64,000 nt of DNA from Undaria pinnatifida (Eukaryota; Sar; Phaeophyceae; Laminariales; Alariaceae): contig JABAKD010000010.1 of NCBI GenBank assembly GCA_012845835.1, positions 15,973,355-16,037,354 of the forward strand, given 5' to 3'. Shown in pieces: positions 1 to 12,800 of this stretch. The notes below the pieces were generated by a model. It was not told the origin of the DNA, ran no database searches, and saw nothing but the letters and a program-made list of their open reading frames with translations. The position numbers and the translations under genes are program-made. The first letter of the stretch is position 1. The number at the start of each line of letters is the position of its first letter.

Positions 1-1125
1 GTTCTAACACAAACATACTCGTAAAAGTATCATACTAAGCGATAGTTCCACACGCGAGGACCTCGACCGGTCAGAAACGCTTGGCACAAAAAGTGCAACT
101 CCCGCCGCGGTATGACTCTTTTTCTCCAACACACCTATTGTCCGACCGCTACCCTATTCTTTCAGGACGCCAGGTGCAAGGGTTTCCCTTTAATCTCTGG
201 TGACGAAGAGGAGGCAATACCCTCGCTCCGGCTCATGAACCCTAAAGCGCACCACCATCTAACGCCTTCCTTGCTAGGAGGTACGCGTGGGAACATCTGT
301 ATGTTGATGTCTATTCATGCTCGAAGTCGGTTGTACCCCCTCCCCAAGCCTCTTCTGCATTTAAGCCCACTGCACAATCTGACTGGTTTTGCCGCCATGC
401 ACTCCCTAACTCATCCATGTTTCCGATCGCTACCTTACTCTTTCAGGACGCCTGGGGTTGCCGTCCACTTACTGGTCATTGAGGCGAGGAAATCCCCTCT
501 CCAGGACAGGAATTCAAGAGCGCCGCCGTCGAACGCCTTCCTTTCTAAGAGGTGGGTGCAAGGGAGCCCCACTGATTTTCTATGCCGCTCGGAAGCGCGT
601 GCGCATCTCCCCCAAGCTATCTGTGTACTTTCTCTGCCTAGCGATCCCACTTTTATATAGACAATGGAAGGTCGGCTATTTGACATCCCTGGCTCTATAA
701 CACCTCCGTTGTCCGATCGCTACCTTTCTTATTCAGGACGCCATGTTCAAGAGTATCTCGTTTCACGCTGCTCTCTTTGAGATGAACAAACCCTCGCTCC
801 GACTCAAGGACTGAAGCGCAGCACCGTCTACCGCTTTCCTTTCAACCAGGTACGCGAAAAGACGCCTGCGATCTTTTGTCTATAGCCGCCCAAAAGCGCG
901 TCCGCTCGCCTCGCCAAGCTAAATCCCCTCTGTCTCCTGCAATAACTCTTTGAGCCTAAATTACTCTCTAAAGCACCCATTTGTGCGACGGCCTGACTTA
1001 TTTTTCAGGATGCCACGCCGCTCAGGGGTATCCCTCTACATCCTGGTCGATGAGATGAGTACATCCTCGCTCCAGCTCAAGTTTCAAGCACACCACCACC
1101 GTCTAGCGCCTGTCGTCGCACGCGT
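1..1125. repeat. Satellite array, unit about 285 bp, four copies
   Basis: Units each open with a diverged copy of TCCGATCGCTACCTTACTC followed by TTCAGGACGCC, at about 137, 420, 709 and 980. Each unit then repeats a stretch with CCCTCGCTCC and a CGCCTTCC-type block. Copies are clearly diverged and the array probably continues left of the window. Open frames across it are repeat-derived and I see no gene. Confidence 0.75.
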
Positions 1126-1310
1126 TTGAGGACGATGGCCCCAGATGGGCGGGGAGGGACGGGAAGCACGTATGTCATTGTCGTCCATACCTACCTGGTG
1201 ACCGCCATATCACACACTTACCTGGTACCTACCACCCTGGGTGTTGTGTATCATCGCCGACAACACCTTGCACGGTTTTTGATATATGTGAGATACCGTA
1301 CTGGGCATGC

Positions 1311-1460
1311 GTTGAGTGACATGAGTTGAGTGACATGAGTTGAGTGGCATGAGTTGAGTGACATGAGTTGAGTGGCATGAGTTGAGTGGAATGAGTTGAG
1401 TGACATGAGTTGAGTGGCATGAGTTGAGTGACATGAGTTGAGTGACATGAGTTGAGTGGT
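1311..1460. repeat. 14-bp minisatellite
   Basis: About eleven units of GAGTTGAGTGACAT with single-base variants (GGCAT, GGAAT). The overlapping open frames on the minus strand, with recurring Ser-Thr-His, are products of the repeat. Confidence 0.9.
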
Positions 1461-1669
1461 GCTTAGCCCAAACAGGCGTCGAGGTGTTGTGTAGAGGGGA
1501 GGTATATAGGCTGTAAGATTGTTTTTGCGCGAATGAGTACATCCTCCCCCCCTCTCTTTGCATGTGGGGGTAGGTTGTGTTGTTCTGCAATCAAGGACGC
1601 GTTGTCGTCCCCCCCTATCACGTTGCTTGGTGCTAGCATTGCCGGCCTGGTGGGTGCAAAGCAGACGTG

Positions 1670-1765
1670 CTCCCTCTCTGCATTGTTGGGGCGCGAGGGT
1701 CTATGGGTTTGAACGCTACGACCATGCATGATACGACTACCGTCCCCCCCCCGCCCCCCCCATTC
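1670..1765 (+). repeat. Copy of C-rich dispersed repeat family
   Basis: Contains GCGAGGGTCTATGG, ACGACCATGCATGA and a long C run. The same order of blocks recurs near 7.3, 7.43, 14.47, 45.7, 48.57, 49.28 and 60.94 kb. Confidence 0.6.
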
Positions 1766-2340
1766 TCTGGGGATGTAGCGATATCTACGTCTTGTTCTTC
1801 CGCTTTTAGAATACACTTACCCCCCCCTCTCCGGCAGGGGCATGGCGATAGCTCAAGTTCGTCCCGTTTTAAAGGATTCCTTTTGCCCCCTTCCCCCCCC
1901 CCCTAGAAGAGATAAGGCGTTTTTTTAGCCCCGTTAAGGGCAAGGTTCCTTTATTTTCCTCTTCTTGGCGTTCTTTCAGCAGGATCTGAACACATCGCGG
2001 GGGAGAGAGGTGTGTGGGAATCGATGTTGAGGAACCGCATCTTCAATTAAGGTGTAGCTGTCCGATTTGACATTCATTGAGCTTTGAAGTAATGCCACAA
2101 GAGTTTAATACGAACATGAGATTCTGAAGGTCATAATTTGACAGAATAAAAACTTAATGTTCTGGTTCGAGGAAAGCGTCGAATCCCCGAATCTTCCATA
2201 TTTCTGCAGATTAAACGGCTCCTCAGGGTGGGCTTGTGTAATGGTACTGGAGGATAGCAGGGTGCGCGTGTCTCCCAAACAATTTTCTTGACGTTGTTGT
2301 TCTGTGCCCGCAGTATCCCACGTCTTGCCGCGTAATTTTG

Positions 2341-2890
2341 TGATTACCGCGTCAGCCGTTATTCCCCCGCTGTAACCGTCATATTCTCCGCAAGTACTGT
2401 TCGTGTTACCGCGGCAATCGTCATATTACTGCAATAACCGTCGTATCAGGTACGAAGTGCTGACCAAAGCTACGGTAGGGGGAGGGGGGTACCCCCTTTT
2501 AGGCACTTTTTTTTCAGTGGCTCGTGGTCACTCGCGCGAGTGACCCCCCTGTCCCATGCGGTCAGTCACACGCTTTCGCGCTGGTTTAGTTTTTCGATAT
2601 GAATCCCCCGATGGGATGGTTAGCTACGCGGCGCCAAACCAATCGCCTAACGTGTTCGTCCGTCCGCGAGCTACAAAGTCTGAGTCACTCACTGGCGTGA
2701 GTGGCTCAGACCGGGTAGCGAAAATTAGGGGTACCCCCTTACCGTGAGTAATATCCTAATACCGCGGAAACCGTCACATTACTGCGGTAACCTTCATATA
2801 ACCTTCATATAACCGTCAATAAAATCGTCACTAAAACCGCCAATGAAACCGTCAATGAAACCGTCAATAAACCCTCGATAACCTTTACAG
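2341..2890. repeat. ACCGTCA-type minisatellite split by an insertion
   Basis: Degenerate units such as ACCGTCATATTACTGC and AAACCGTCAATGA occupy about 2341-2455 and 2755-2885. The element at 2470-2747 interrupts the array, so the array is older than the insertion. Confidence 0.6.
2470..2747 (+). mobile_element. MITE with CACTCGCGCGAGTG palindrome (copy 1)
   Basis: Left end reads ACGGTAGGGGG then GGTACCCC. The right end gives the inverse (GGGGTACCCCCTTACCGT), so the ends form inverted repeats. Near the left end is the perfect palindrome GTCACTCGCGCGAGTGAC followed by CCCCCT. Related copies lie at 14.20-14.42 and 52.55-52.79 kb on the opposite strand. No protein is encoded, so it is non-autonomous. 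I found no clear target duplication. Confidence 0.6.
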
Positions 2891-3493
2891 GTACCACCTC
2901 ATAATTATTGTGATACCTCCACAATTATTGTGCGCAAAAAGCCGTGTCATACGGACCCCATCCGGCAAACAGCGTCTAGATCTTCTTTCAGATTACCAGG
3001 AAAACATCTGGCCTGGAAATATATAGATGATGAAAGGCAACCGTTACTTGCATTATCGGTGTGATAAATAAACGACTGCACAGCTTCTTAGGTAATTTCT
3101 TTCTTGCCCGTCGGGCCAGACCCAACCCGACCCCAACCGTACCCCTATAACCCTGACCCCAACCCTTTGGAGGGCTCGAGGTCGGCGAGGGCGGTCCCGG
3201 GACTCCGTCGTGTGTTTCGTAGGCGTTTTCCCAAAATTAACCGGCCGGCCGAAAGGCAGGCCTCAACCAATCAGACACAAAGGTGTTCAGTCATTTTTTT
3301 TCACACCGATAACACCGATAAGTCAAATAGGTGCTGTCATGTTGAAACGGTCAAAGTGGATATCTGGCCCGTCCTGGTGTGTGGAACATTGCACGATCAT
3401 TAGGCAAGTTGGTGTGCGCATTTCGAACGTTTCAGTGACCCTACGGTAGACACCAACCAAACGATGGGGGACCCCGGACGCCAGGACAAGACG

Positions 3494-3745
3494 TTGCATG
3501 TTTTGGAAACCCAACACGTGTCCGGGGTTTTCGGAAACTCAAGACGGTGCATGTTTTGGAAACCCAAAGACGGCGCATGTTTTGGAACGCCAAGGCACTG
3601 CATGCGTTGGAAACCCAAGACGGTGCATGTTTTGGAAACCCAAGACGGTGCATGTTTTGGAAACCCAAGACGGTGCATGTTTTGGAAACTTCAACGCGCT
3701 CCACGTTTTGGAAACCCAAGACGGTACATGTTTTGGATACCTGGC
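3494..3745. repeat. 25-bp minisatellite
   Basis: About ten units of GTGCATGTTTTGGAAACCC followed by AAGACG, with variants. It is open in several frames on both strands, which is a repeat effect and not evidence of a gene. Confidence 0.9.
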
Positions 3746-4559
3746 CCCGAACGATAAAAAAGCGGCGCACGTTTGTCATAAACATGAAATGTGAACACCC
3801 AAACGGGTAGCCAATGGCGTTCTCCAGAGAGAGGCTGGTGTAGCTTGCGAAGCTTGGGGGCAAGGTGGTATTAACAGTTTCTTTATCTTGCCGCGGTAAC
3901 CCTGAACAAGGTGGAAACCCCGCGAGCCATCCGACGGTAGGCATTGCATTTTCGGGGCCAAAGTTTTTTTCTGACCGATTGAACTCCTAAAGTGTGTGGA
4001 ACTATCGCTTAGCATGGTAACTTTAAGATTAAACTTGTTTGAGGACTACTAATAGGCTATTATAGCGCATACCTCGCAGGAATCTTGGTCGGGTGGTGCG
4101 AAGGAATGTCTTCGCGAGCATGTTCCGGGTGAAATGTTGTTGATATTGAGCTCCTCATGTCGAGAGCTCATGAGCTTCTGCCGCACTCCTCGCGCGGAAT
4201 GACTCCCGTGGTTCATGGTGATAAGGTGAAAGGCCATGCCACGCGTGCTAAAAAGGTCAAAACGGAGCGTTGTGATTTCTGTGCTGGAATCGAGAAAATG
4301 ATGTTTTTCTACACTTTTTTTTACTTCGTTTTAGCAACCCCCCTCCGCTGTCTGGCGCTCGTTGAAAATGGCTTGGGTATTTCTTCCTTCTTGGTGCTCT
4401 CCTGGTCCCGCCGCAACGATTCACCATTTCGAACTCAAGCAATGATCCCACACTTATTCCAAGTGAATGTTTCCCAAAAAGATGGGTGCACTCCCTAGGG
4501 AGGGCAACGCATGCCAGAGTGAACGAAAAATGCGGTTATCGCCGTGATCACTCCCGGGC

Positions 4560-4935
4560 TTCGGGGGACTGGGCGGTCTTCCGACGTAGGTCGGTTACCG
4601 ACGGACTTCAAACCTATGGGCTCGTATGTCGGTAACAGGCTTCAAACCACAACACAGTCCTGCTTCTTGCGCTTGTAATAAGACTGTACGAGCAATACAG
4701 CCAACGCTATGTGTTTCTTTTACGGTATCAGTGGGGTATTAGTCCGTTTGACCATTTGCAAAAGGTTGACCAATAGTTTACCCAAACTAAGCCTTATAAC
4801 TTTTCCGCGCTGTTCCTCAGGCTCCTATGGCGACAAAAGGCTTCAGACCACTACGCCTTCCTGTTATTTGCGCTTGCAGTAAGAGTGTACGAGTAATACA
4901 GGGAACGATACGTGTCTCCACCCTTCATTACATAG
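4560..4935. repeat. Diverged tandem duplication, unit about 215 bp
   Basis: Blocks GGCTTCAAACCAC, TTGCGCTTGTAATAAGA and GTACGAGCAATACAG near 4640-4700 recur with changes at about 4840-4905. I see no gene between about 3.75 and 5.95 kb apart from this. Confidence 0.5.
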
Positions 4936-5984
4936 ATGGTTCGGTCGTTGTGCTTGTAATAGGATACGGAAGCGATGTCGGTTGGGGATACGAGGGAGTG
5001 CCAACGATAGGTTGGCTTTATGGTAACGTGAAAAGCATGCTGGATAATCCCCGTTGCCCCGTTTTGGCGGGAATTTGTAGGTGACTTCTGTGGTCTGTTA
5101 ACAGTAGGTAGCACTCAGTAACACACAGTAGGTAGCACTCTATAGTAACTAGCAAGATACCCTCCACAGCAACGTTTACAAACTGGCAATGGTCTGCCTC
5201 TGCCCGTATACCAAAGCTCAATACAAACTAAGTCCGTAGACGGGAGGCGCGGCATGTTTCTCTGGGCAATACTCACGCGCGTTTGCTTTTTTTTCGTCCC
5301 ATGCATTATCTGTGCATATTTTCGTCTAGCCCCCTCCCTTGGATCCGGGGTCATATGGCAGGCCCTTTACCCCCCTCTTCCCACTACCGAGCACGCCTTT
5401 ACTTTTCTGGCGAGAAGGACTTGCTTTTTCTTCCGTCCTCAACTCGGGTCGAGTTTTGCGTACAGCTTCGAAGTAGTGATAGGCGCCATCTGTGCAAGCC
5501 AATCTTGCACAAGAAAAATCCCCTCGGGGAGGGTCTAATTCGCCAAATCGACCGTACGTAGTAGGTATACGAAGTATGCCACTAGGCCACCCGGGGCGCC
5601 AAATAACGTTTTACTTCGTATCTGGCATATGTATGTAGATATACCTTGTACGCGTAAGAGTGCTTGCTGCATCGAGAAATTGGCGTTTAGAAAATACGAT
5701 GCTGGGGCGGAGATGGAGACGACGAAGAAAGTACAACGGTTGCGTTCTGCGCCGTCAGGGCTTGATAACAAGAATCGTAAAAATATGTACCATGTCGCGC
5801 ATTGAAGAGAGCCCACGTCGGACACCACAAGAGATACACAAAACTAAACGCCCGTCGAGAACGAGCCGCCAACAGCACCTACTCTGACGATGTACGCACA
5901 CAAAAAAATAGAGCAAAAAGTCCCCTACGTGCCCGACAACTCAACAATTGCACACAGGCGATACGAGCTACGATGGAGGTGCGC

Positions 5985-6072
5985 CCTCTGATATCCGAGG
6001 CTCCTAACCTGATGAGGAGCTGTATACCCCGCCGATTTCTGAGGCCCATAACCTGATGAGGAGCTGTATACT
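5985..6072. repeat. Two tandem copies of a 43-bp unit
   Basis: The block CCTAACCTGATGAGGAGCTG followed by TATAC occurs twice in a row, immediately left of the MITE at 6129-6392. Confidence 0.6.
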
Positions 6073-6128
6073 AATTTGGAACAAACCGAAAGCGCAGCCC
6101 GACGAACAACCCCCCGGCCTAGGTATGT

Positions 6129-6392
6129 GACGCGTCCTACGATGGAGGTGCACCACTGCTTTTCTGGGGTTTCCTCAATATTGGGAGCTTTAAGACCTCT
6201 CCCAAAAACTGATTTGGAGAAAATGAAACCGCTACGACCGGGTGAAAAATCTCACGGCCTAGGTACACGACGAGAATTATGCACAAAAAAATGGCCTAAT
6301 ATTTATTTATTTTCCGACGATTTGGGGTTAAGGAGCTCCATCATTCAGAAACCATTTCAGACAAAACTGCTACGTCCATCGTAGGACGGGTC
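6129..6392 (+). mobile_element. MITE, GACGCGT-type inverted ends (copy A)
   Basis: The 21-bp ends match in inverse orientation with two mismatches (GACGCGTCCTACGATGGAGG on the left). The interior shares AACTGATTTGGA, CGGCCTAGG, TTTCCGACGATTT and CATTCAGAAACCATTTCAGA with the inverted copy at 32718-32960. It has no coding capacity. It lies just beyond the 3' end of the NAXE gene. Confidence 0.75.
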
Positions 6393-6851
6393 AAAAAATC
6401 ACATACAAAAAAAAATCAAACCGAAAAGCGAGGATGAAGAAAAATCCGACCATTTTGGGCTATAAGGAGCCCCCCGGTCATTCAGAAAATGCTTTCGCAA
6501 AAAAAGGGGTATGCCCTGATACCTCTATCGTCAATCAAAAACAATTCGCGCATGCATGCAATTACGGTGGTGGTCTCTCTCACACTGTAGCGGTATGTGC
6601 CAGCCAGCAATACCGGCAGTTTACCAGCCAACGGCACTGTTAGGTATGGTGCCTATGCTGACCGTGGTATTGCGGGTTCCAGCCGTGCCAAGCGAATTCA
6701 CCGGCAACACACCGGAAATAGGCACTATTCAATCGGCAGTAAAGAGGACCCCCAATCTAGTGAAAGTCCCTACGGACAAAACAAGTGACCAAAAACAAAA
6801 AAATGTATCAAATGAACAAGCCACTAGCGCGGCAGGCAATATTCTTCGTCC

Positions 6852-9800
6852 CTACAGCTCCGAGGCGCTTTTCCCCTTGGCATCACCCTTTCCGACGCTA
6901 CCCCACTCCGTGAGTCTGACGCATTGCTCGGACCCCGGATACGCGGGTAGCTTGAGAGAGTACTTGGTCACGATGCCCGGCGGCACAAATCGCCCTCCAA
7001 GAAAATGATGAGGGCCCTCGAAAAACCTGCGGCCTCGTTGTAAACACATTTCGAGAGTGTCGGGCACGGGAGGGGGGGGGGGGGGAGGCAATTCCTTGAG
7101 TATTTCGACATTTCGGGAGGGTTAAGGGGCGGGGGGGGGGGGGGGGGGGGGGTCGGGGGAATCATAGGGTATGTCGATAATCCTAGTGTGTATCGACGTA
7201 TGGGGAGGGTTGGGGGTGGGGCGCACTCATTTGTTGAGTGCCTTAGTCATTTGACCAATGACCACGCATTCCTTTCGAGACGGAGAGTTGGGGGGTGGGA
7301 CTAATATCATGAATGGCCGTAGGGCTGCGACTATGGACCCTCGCATTCCTACGATGACGAGACGGCTTAGTCATTCGACCATTGGCCACGCATCCCTTTC
7401 GAGACGGAGAGTTTGGGGGGGGGGGGGGACTAATGCCATGCGGCCGTAGCCTGTAGACCATAGACCCTCGCATCCCTACAATGACGGGACGGAGCACGTA
7501 AGGTTTTCACCGACCACGGGGGGTTGGGGGGGGGGGGAGGGGTGAGAGCGGGGGCGGGAAAATTCCTGGGGTTCGGGTAAGGGAGCTTATTACTCAGTAT
7601 ATATGTTCAGCACTGACTTGTATCAGTGAGTGCGGAGGGTTTACCTTTCGCAAAATCGAGGGTACATAGCATCGCGAGCCAAACATACATACCCTATAGG
7701 AACGTACCTACCGTAGAATGTTGAAAGGGTCACCGTGGGATGACTCCAGTGATTGTGAAAAACGTATTCGATTGAGATGGGTTGGCCGGCGGCGTACAGA
7801 AAACTGTGTAGAAGCAGGTTTCAGCCATCTCGAAAGGGATCGACATTTTTACGAGGCACCGAGAAAAGGAGAAACTCGCACTCGCTCGGAATAAGCAAAA
7901 CAATCTCCGTAGGAGCACCGCAGAGCCCATCTCCAGAATATAGCGCTGCGCGCGAGACATGTTCATATGAAGTATGCGGTTAGCGCAAAACACAGCCCTC
8001 TTGTCTCTACATGGTGTCCAAACATCTGCCGCACAATAAATCGCAAAAAAATAGGTCGTAGACGTGATTCCAACTGAGAAAAATCACGATTTTTGTATAC
8101 GACCGACACTGACAACACGGCTATCTCCTCGTCAGGCGGGAAAGGGGGCGAGAGGGGACGCAGAAACTATCTGACCCTTCCTTACGCGTGAACTGATTAA
8201 AATTCGGGGGGGGGGGGAAGTGGAAGATCTTCCAAGAATGTCTGCAAAAACAATATATTAGAGTAAACCAAAAACAAAACGACCAACCTTGCGCTGAGTT
8301 TCGGAGCTGTGAGAGACACGAGCATCTCCGGCTTCAGACCGCCACCTGTGGTGTCGCCCTCGTCGACCTGTCGCGGTGGCGCGCCCAACACAACAGGCAG
8401 GCACGTGACAACAAAATATATCGGCGACTAAACAACGGCGAAGGGTACGGTGCGATCGACAAAACGAAAACATCCCTTGGAAAACCAGTGAGGCGTGCTG
8501 CGAGGGGGGTGCAGTACCTCTTGTGGACCAAAACATTTCTGGCTGACGGGGTTCCCCAATTAGACTAGAACAAACTAGTGCTACGATAGGGGTACAACAC
8601 CTCTTTTCGCCCCCCCAAAAAATCTGATTGACGGAGCTCCTCAATTAGACTAACAAACTATTGCTGCGCGATAGGATAGATAGGGGTACAATACCTCTTG
8701 TTGGCCACAACATTTCTGACCGACGGGGCTCCTCAACTAGGCTACAACAAACTAGTGCTATGTAGGGGCACCGTACCTCTTTTGGGGCAAAACATTCTAG
8801 ACTGACGGGGCTCCTCCACTAGACTATACGGCAGAACAAACTAGTGCTACGACATGGGTACAGAGTACCTCTTTTTGGCCAAACAAAATCTGACTGACGG
8901 GGCTCCTCAATTACGCCAGAACAGCCTAGTGCTACGGTGGGGGTACAGTACCTCTTGTTGGCCAAAAAACATCTGACTGACGGGACTCCTCGATTGGATC
9001 AATAACACTAACAAAATGTTGCCATTGCTAAGATAGGGGTACAGCAGTACCTCTTTTCGGCCGAAATATTGCTAGCTGACGGGACCCACCTCAAGCAGAC
9101 CAATCGCACTAATAGAAGAACCACCCAAAAACCGCTGAAATTTCATTGGCGTTCGTTAAATAAAAACACTAAAAATACACTCTATCTAGCTTGTGAGATC
9201 GAGAACTTCGTCAAAACTCCACCTATGCAACTTTTAGTGTTTTACAGCACGATTTAAATTATATATCTAGGCGATGGGATTGATTCATGGGGGACATATA
9301 TCACTCCCATTTTTTTCTTCAGAGTAAGCCTTTTTCGGCGAGAGGTAGTGAGCTTAAGCAAGGGGCACCAGAAAAAGCATGTACGGCCCTACCCCTTGGC
9401 AACCGTTTGCGAGGGAAACTCGAGCATGTTTTGGGTGCAGCTGTTGGTCCGACGCGGCTCTTGCCAAGGCGAACAAAAATTCCGGATACGTACTGCGGTA
9501 AATACCCCGGTGTGAGCAACGCAACGATCCCGGTCAATCGTGCCGCCGTCTACATTCGCAGATAGTACGGGAAACGAAAAGTGGCGACCAACAGCACTGG
9601 CAACAGGAGCACAGGACGATCACAAGAACAACTCTGCCATGCGCGCGCGCATGATAAAGGCTCCTTGATTGAGCCGTGGCGCGCGTGCATCTAGAGGGGC
9701 GGGGGGGGGGGGAGAGACGAGGCAACTGACGCGTTTAAAAACAGACGCTAGTCTCCGTTGTTACAAAGACTGATTTAGTAATTCTCGCGTCGGGAAGAGA

Positions 9801-12800
9801 CGAACGTCCCAACAGTTTCGCGAGGCAACAAAAAAGAGAGCCACCAACGTTTTTTTTTTTCTTAAAGCAGCAGTCCGCCACAAAAATACATTCAGATACG
9901 CGAGACAACAAACAAAACAGACGCCAACAAGACCAAAAAAAGAAGCAGAAGAAAAAAAAAAACGCCAACACAGCTTGTTTTCCTTCTTCGCTTTTTCACA
10001 CGCTTCCGCTTTCTCACCGACCATCCCGACGGAACGTCAACGGAAACGACCGGGGTAGCGCTCTTCGAGAGATCTGCCAAGATGGTGTCGAACGGCGGTC
10101 GCGGGTTACCCTTGAAGCCGAAGCCGAAGATCGCGTCCACCACCACGTCGTAAGCACCTGCCAACCCGCGACCCGGCCAGCCGACAACGGTTATGAGCGG
10201 CTATCCGACGGGAGGCGTACCCGGGTAGGGGTTGCGATTTTTTTAGCGCGAAGATGTATCGCAGACGAAGCGCCCCAAAACTGAGGAACGACCCAATATA
10301 CTTGGATACAGTGACTTTTCAACAGGATTTTTCACGGGCCATAATAACTCGGCACGCGGACTGGGTCCGGAGATCTAAAAAGAAATGCTCGCGGGTCGAG
10401 TCGGATCGGGTCAGGCGGTGTTCGAAATCTGACGGGTCGGGTCGGATCGGTCAGGAGTTTTCCAAATCTCACGGGTCGGGTCGGGTCACCGTGATCCGAC
10501 CCGGTCATAACTCGGCACGCGTGTTGGGTCCGGGGGGTTTAAAAAATGCTCGCGGGGTCGAGTCGGACCGGGTCCGGCGGTGTTCGAAATAACGGGTTGG
10601 GCCGGGTCGGTCAGTAGTTTTCCAAATCTCACGGGTCGGGTCGGGTCACCGTGATCCGACCCGTTCATAACTCGGCACGCGTGTTGGGTCCGGGGGGCTT
10701 AAAAAATGCTCGCAGGGTCGAGTCGGATCGGGTCCGGCGGTGTTCGAAATAACGGGTTGGGCCGGGTTGGTCAGGAGGTTCTTAAATCTCACGGGTCGGG
10801 TCGGATCCGGTCGGGTTACACCCTGATCCGATCCGACCCGTGAAAAGCTTTGGTACTTCACACCTCGGACATGTCACGATCTAGATCCTTCAGATCATAC
10901 AGATCATACAGATCATACAGATCATCTACAGCAGATCCTGTATCTGCCATTATGATTCGTTGTGCAGGTTCTGTGCATAAAGAATGCAGATCCAACCACG
11001 GAAACATGTTCTAGCTCCTGCAGACCATACACGACTCCCACCCGGCAGCATGAGCTACAGTAGATAAACCATACAGATCTTCCCCAAAAAGATCATCAAG
11101 TGGGGATCGGTGCATCTGTCCGACGGGTGGTGGTACATTTCAACAACATATACTTGGAAGCAATTCGTTAGGTATCTTCGCAGCCCCATGGGAATGCGTG
11201 TCGGGCTAAAACTATCCAACAACGCGTTTCACGATCGGTTGCTGAGTGAGGTACTAAAGTCATCCCACCGCATGGTTCGAACTGTTTAGGCCAAAGGTTT
11301 GTACCCGGTCGAGCTTGCTCAAGCAAGGAACTACCGGCTAGCCTGATACCTTACACGAGCATATCCGTCTTAAAAGAGAAGGGTTGGTCGGGTTGCGCGA
11401 ACGAATGCCTTCGAAGCCATCTTTCGGGTGGTTAGATCAATTGAGCTCCTCGTGTTGGGAGTCAAAAAAATTTGCTGGTCCCCTACCGTGGCATGCCTCT
11501 TTTTTTTTTCTTTCTTCTTTTTGTTACACAGTTCTACTTTCCAGCTTCTGGACAAGCCGTGGTCACAGGTATCGTCCCTTCTCCCTCGCCCCCCCCCGAT
11601 TCCTGCCTTCAATTTTTATCGCGCATATGGTTCAGCAATCCCACTGTTCGTTGATTTTTTCATGAAATGTTGCTAACTCATCCTCTCGCGCTTTCCGCAA
11701 GTCGATTTGTGCACAAGAAAAAGTCCCTACGAATTTACACGAGTGTGCACTCGGGGGGACTCGAACTAACGAAACTGGCTTATAGCAGGTTCGAGGATAA
11801 CCCGATACGCCACCGTGGCATGAGTGTACCATCTGTATAACCTCTCCAGTGAGAAGCTCGAGAAAAGGTACATGCTAACCCTACCGTCGCACGCGTCACG
11901 GGTCAGCACACGCCACACAGAGCCTACTGTATTAGCAGGGGGGATGTTATGATGGTGTTATGATGATATTATGATGATGTCATGATTATTTCATGATGGT
12001 GTTATGATCAGGGCTTTCCACGGGTCATGACCCGACCCGCGGGTCGGGTCAAGGGGGTTTCAAAACCTCACGGGTCGGGTCGGGTCGGGTCGGGTCATCA
12101 CGTTTTGAAATCTCACGGGTCGGGTCGGATCGGGTCAAGACGTTTTCAAAATCTCGCGGGTCGGGTCGGGTCGGGTCAGGAGGCTTCAAAATCTCGCGGG
12201 TCGGGTCGGGTCGGTTCAAGATGCTTCAAAATCTCGCGGGTCGGGTCGGGTCGGGTCAAGAGGGTTTCAAAATCTCGCGGGTCGGGTCGAGTCATGACCC
12301 ACGAGATACAGGTCACTTCGCGGGTCAAGCAATAATGACCCGCGAGTTGTTTTGGGCTGACCCGCGGATTAAACCCGCGGATCTGGCCCGCGGATCCGCC
12401 TTTTTCAATCTTATAGCTGAGAGCCATTGATGCCGTGCAGGCGCCCCGCGGGTCGGGCCCGCAGGTCCGCAAATAAAATAAAATAAATTCCGCTTCCTGC
12501 CTCCCTCGTGCCGATGCTCCGATCATATGTCATCACAGCGTGCAGAACAATCACCAGGCAGTACCCCTAGCTAGTCGTACCAAGGCATACAGCAGTGTGA
12601 CACGAATCCCGTACCTGCTGAAGCCGTAACAACAGTAAGTAGTAATATTACGGTCATACCAGTACGACATGTGACCAAACATAAAAAGGCAAGGAAGGGC
12701 AGTCATCGTCGAAGCAGGAGCAGCAGCAGCACTGGCAGCAGCAAGCACCAGCAGCCGACCCCGGATTCTCGCGGATCGCAGCCCCTGCTGACAGACCCAC

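Noticed and set aside
3494-3745. Regularly spaced repeats that could suggest a CRISPR array
   Set aside because: Units are contiguous with no unique spacers, here and in the other minisatellites (8.5, 28.1, 55.0 kb), in a eukaryotic genome.
5535-6060. Open frames on both strands downstream of NAXE
   Set aside because: No conserved motif; they overlap tandem copies and MITE flanks.
11745-11835. tRNA-like sequence on the minus strand (TGGCGTATCGGGTTA and GTTCGAGTCCCCCC)
   Set aside because: A- and B-box-like motifs are about 40 bp apart, but the D, anticodon and T stems do not pair properly. At most a decayed tRNA or SINE head.
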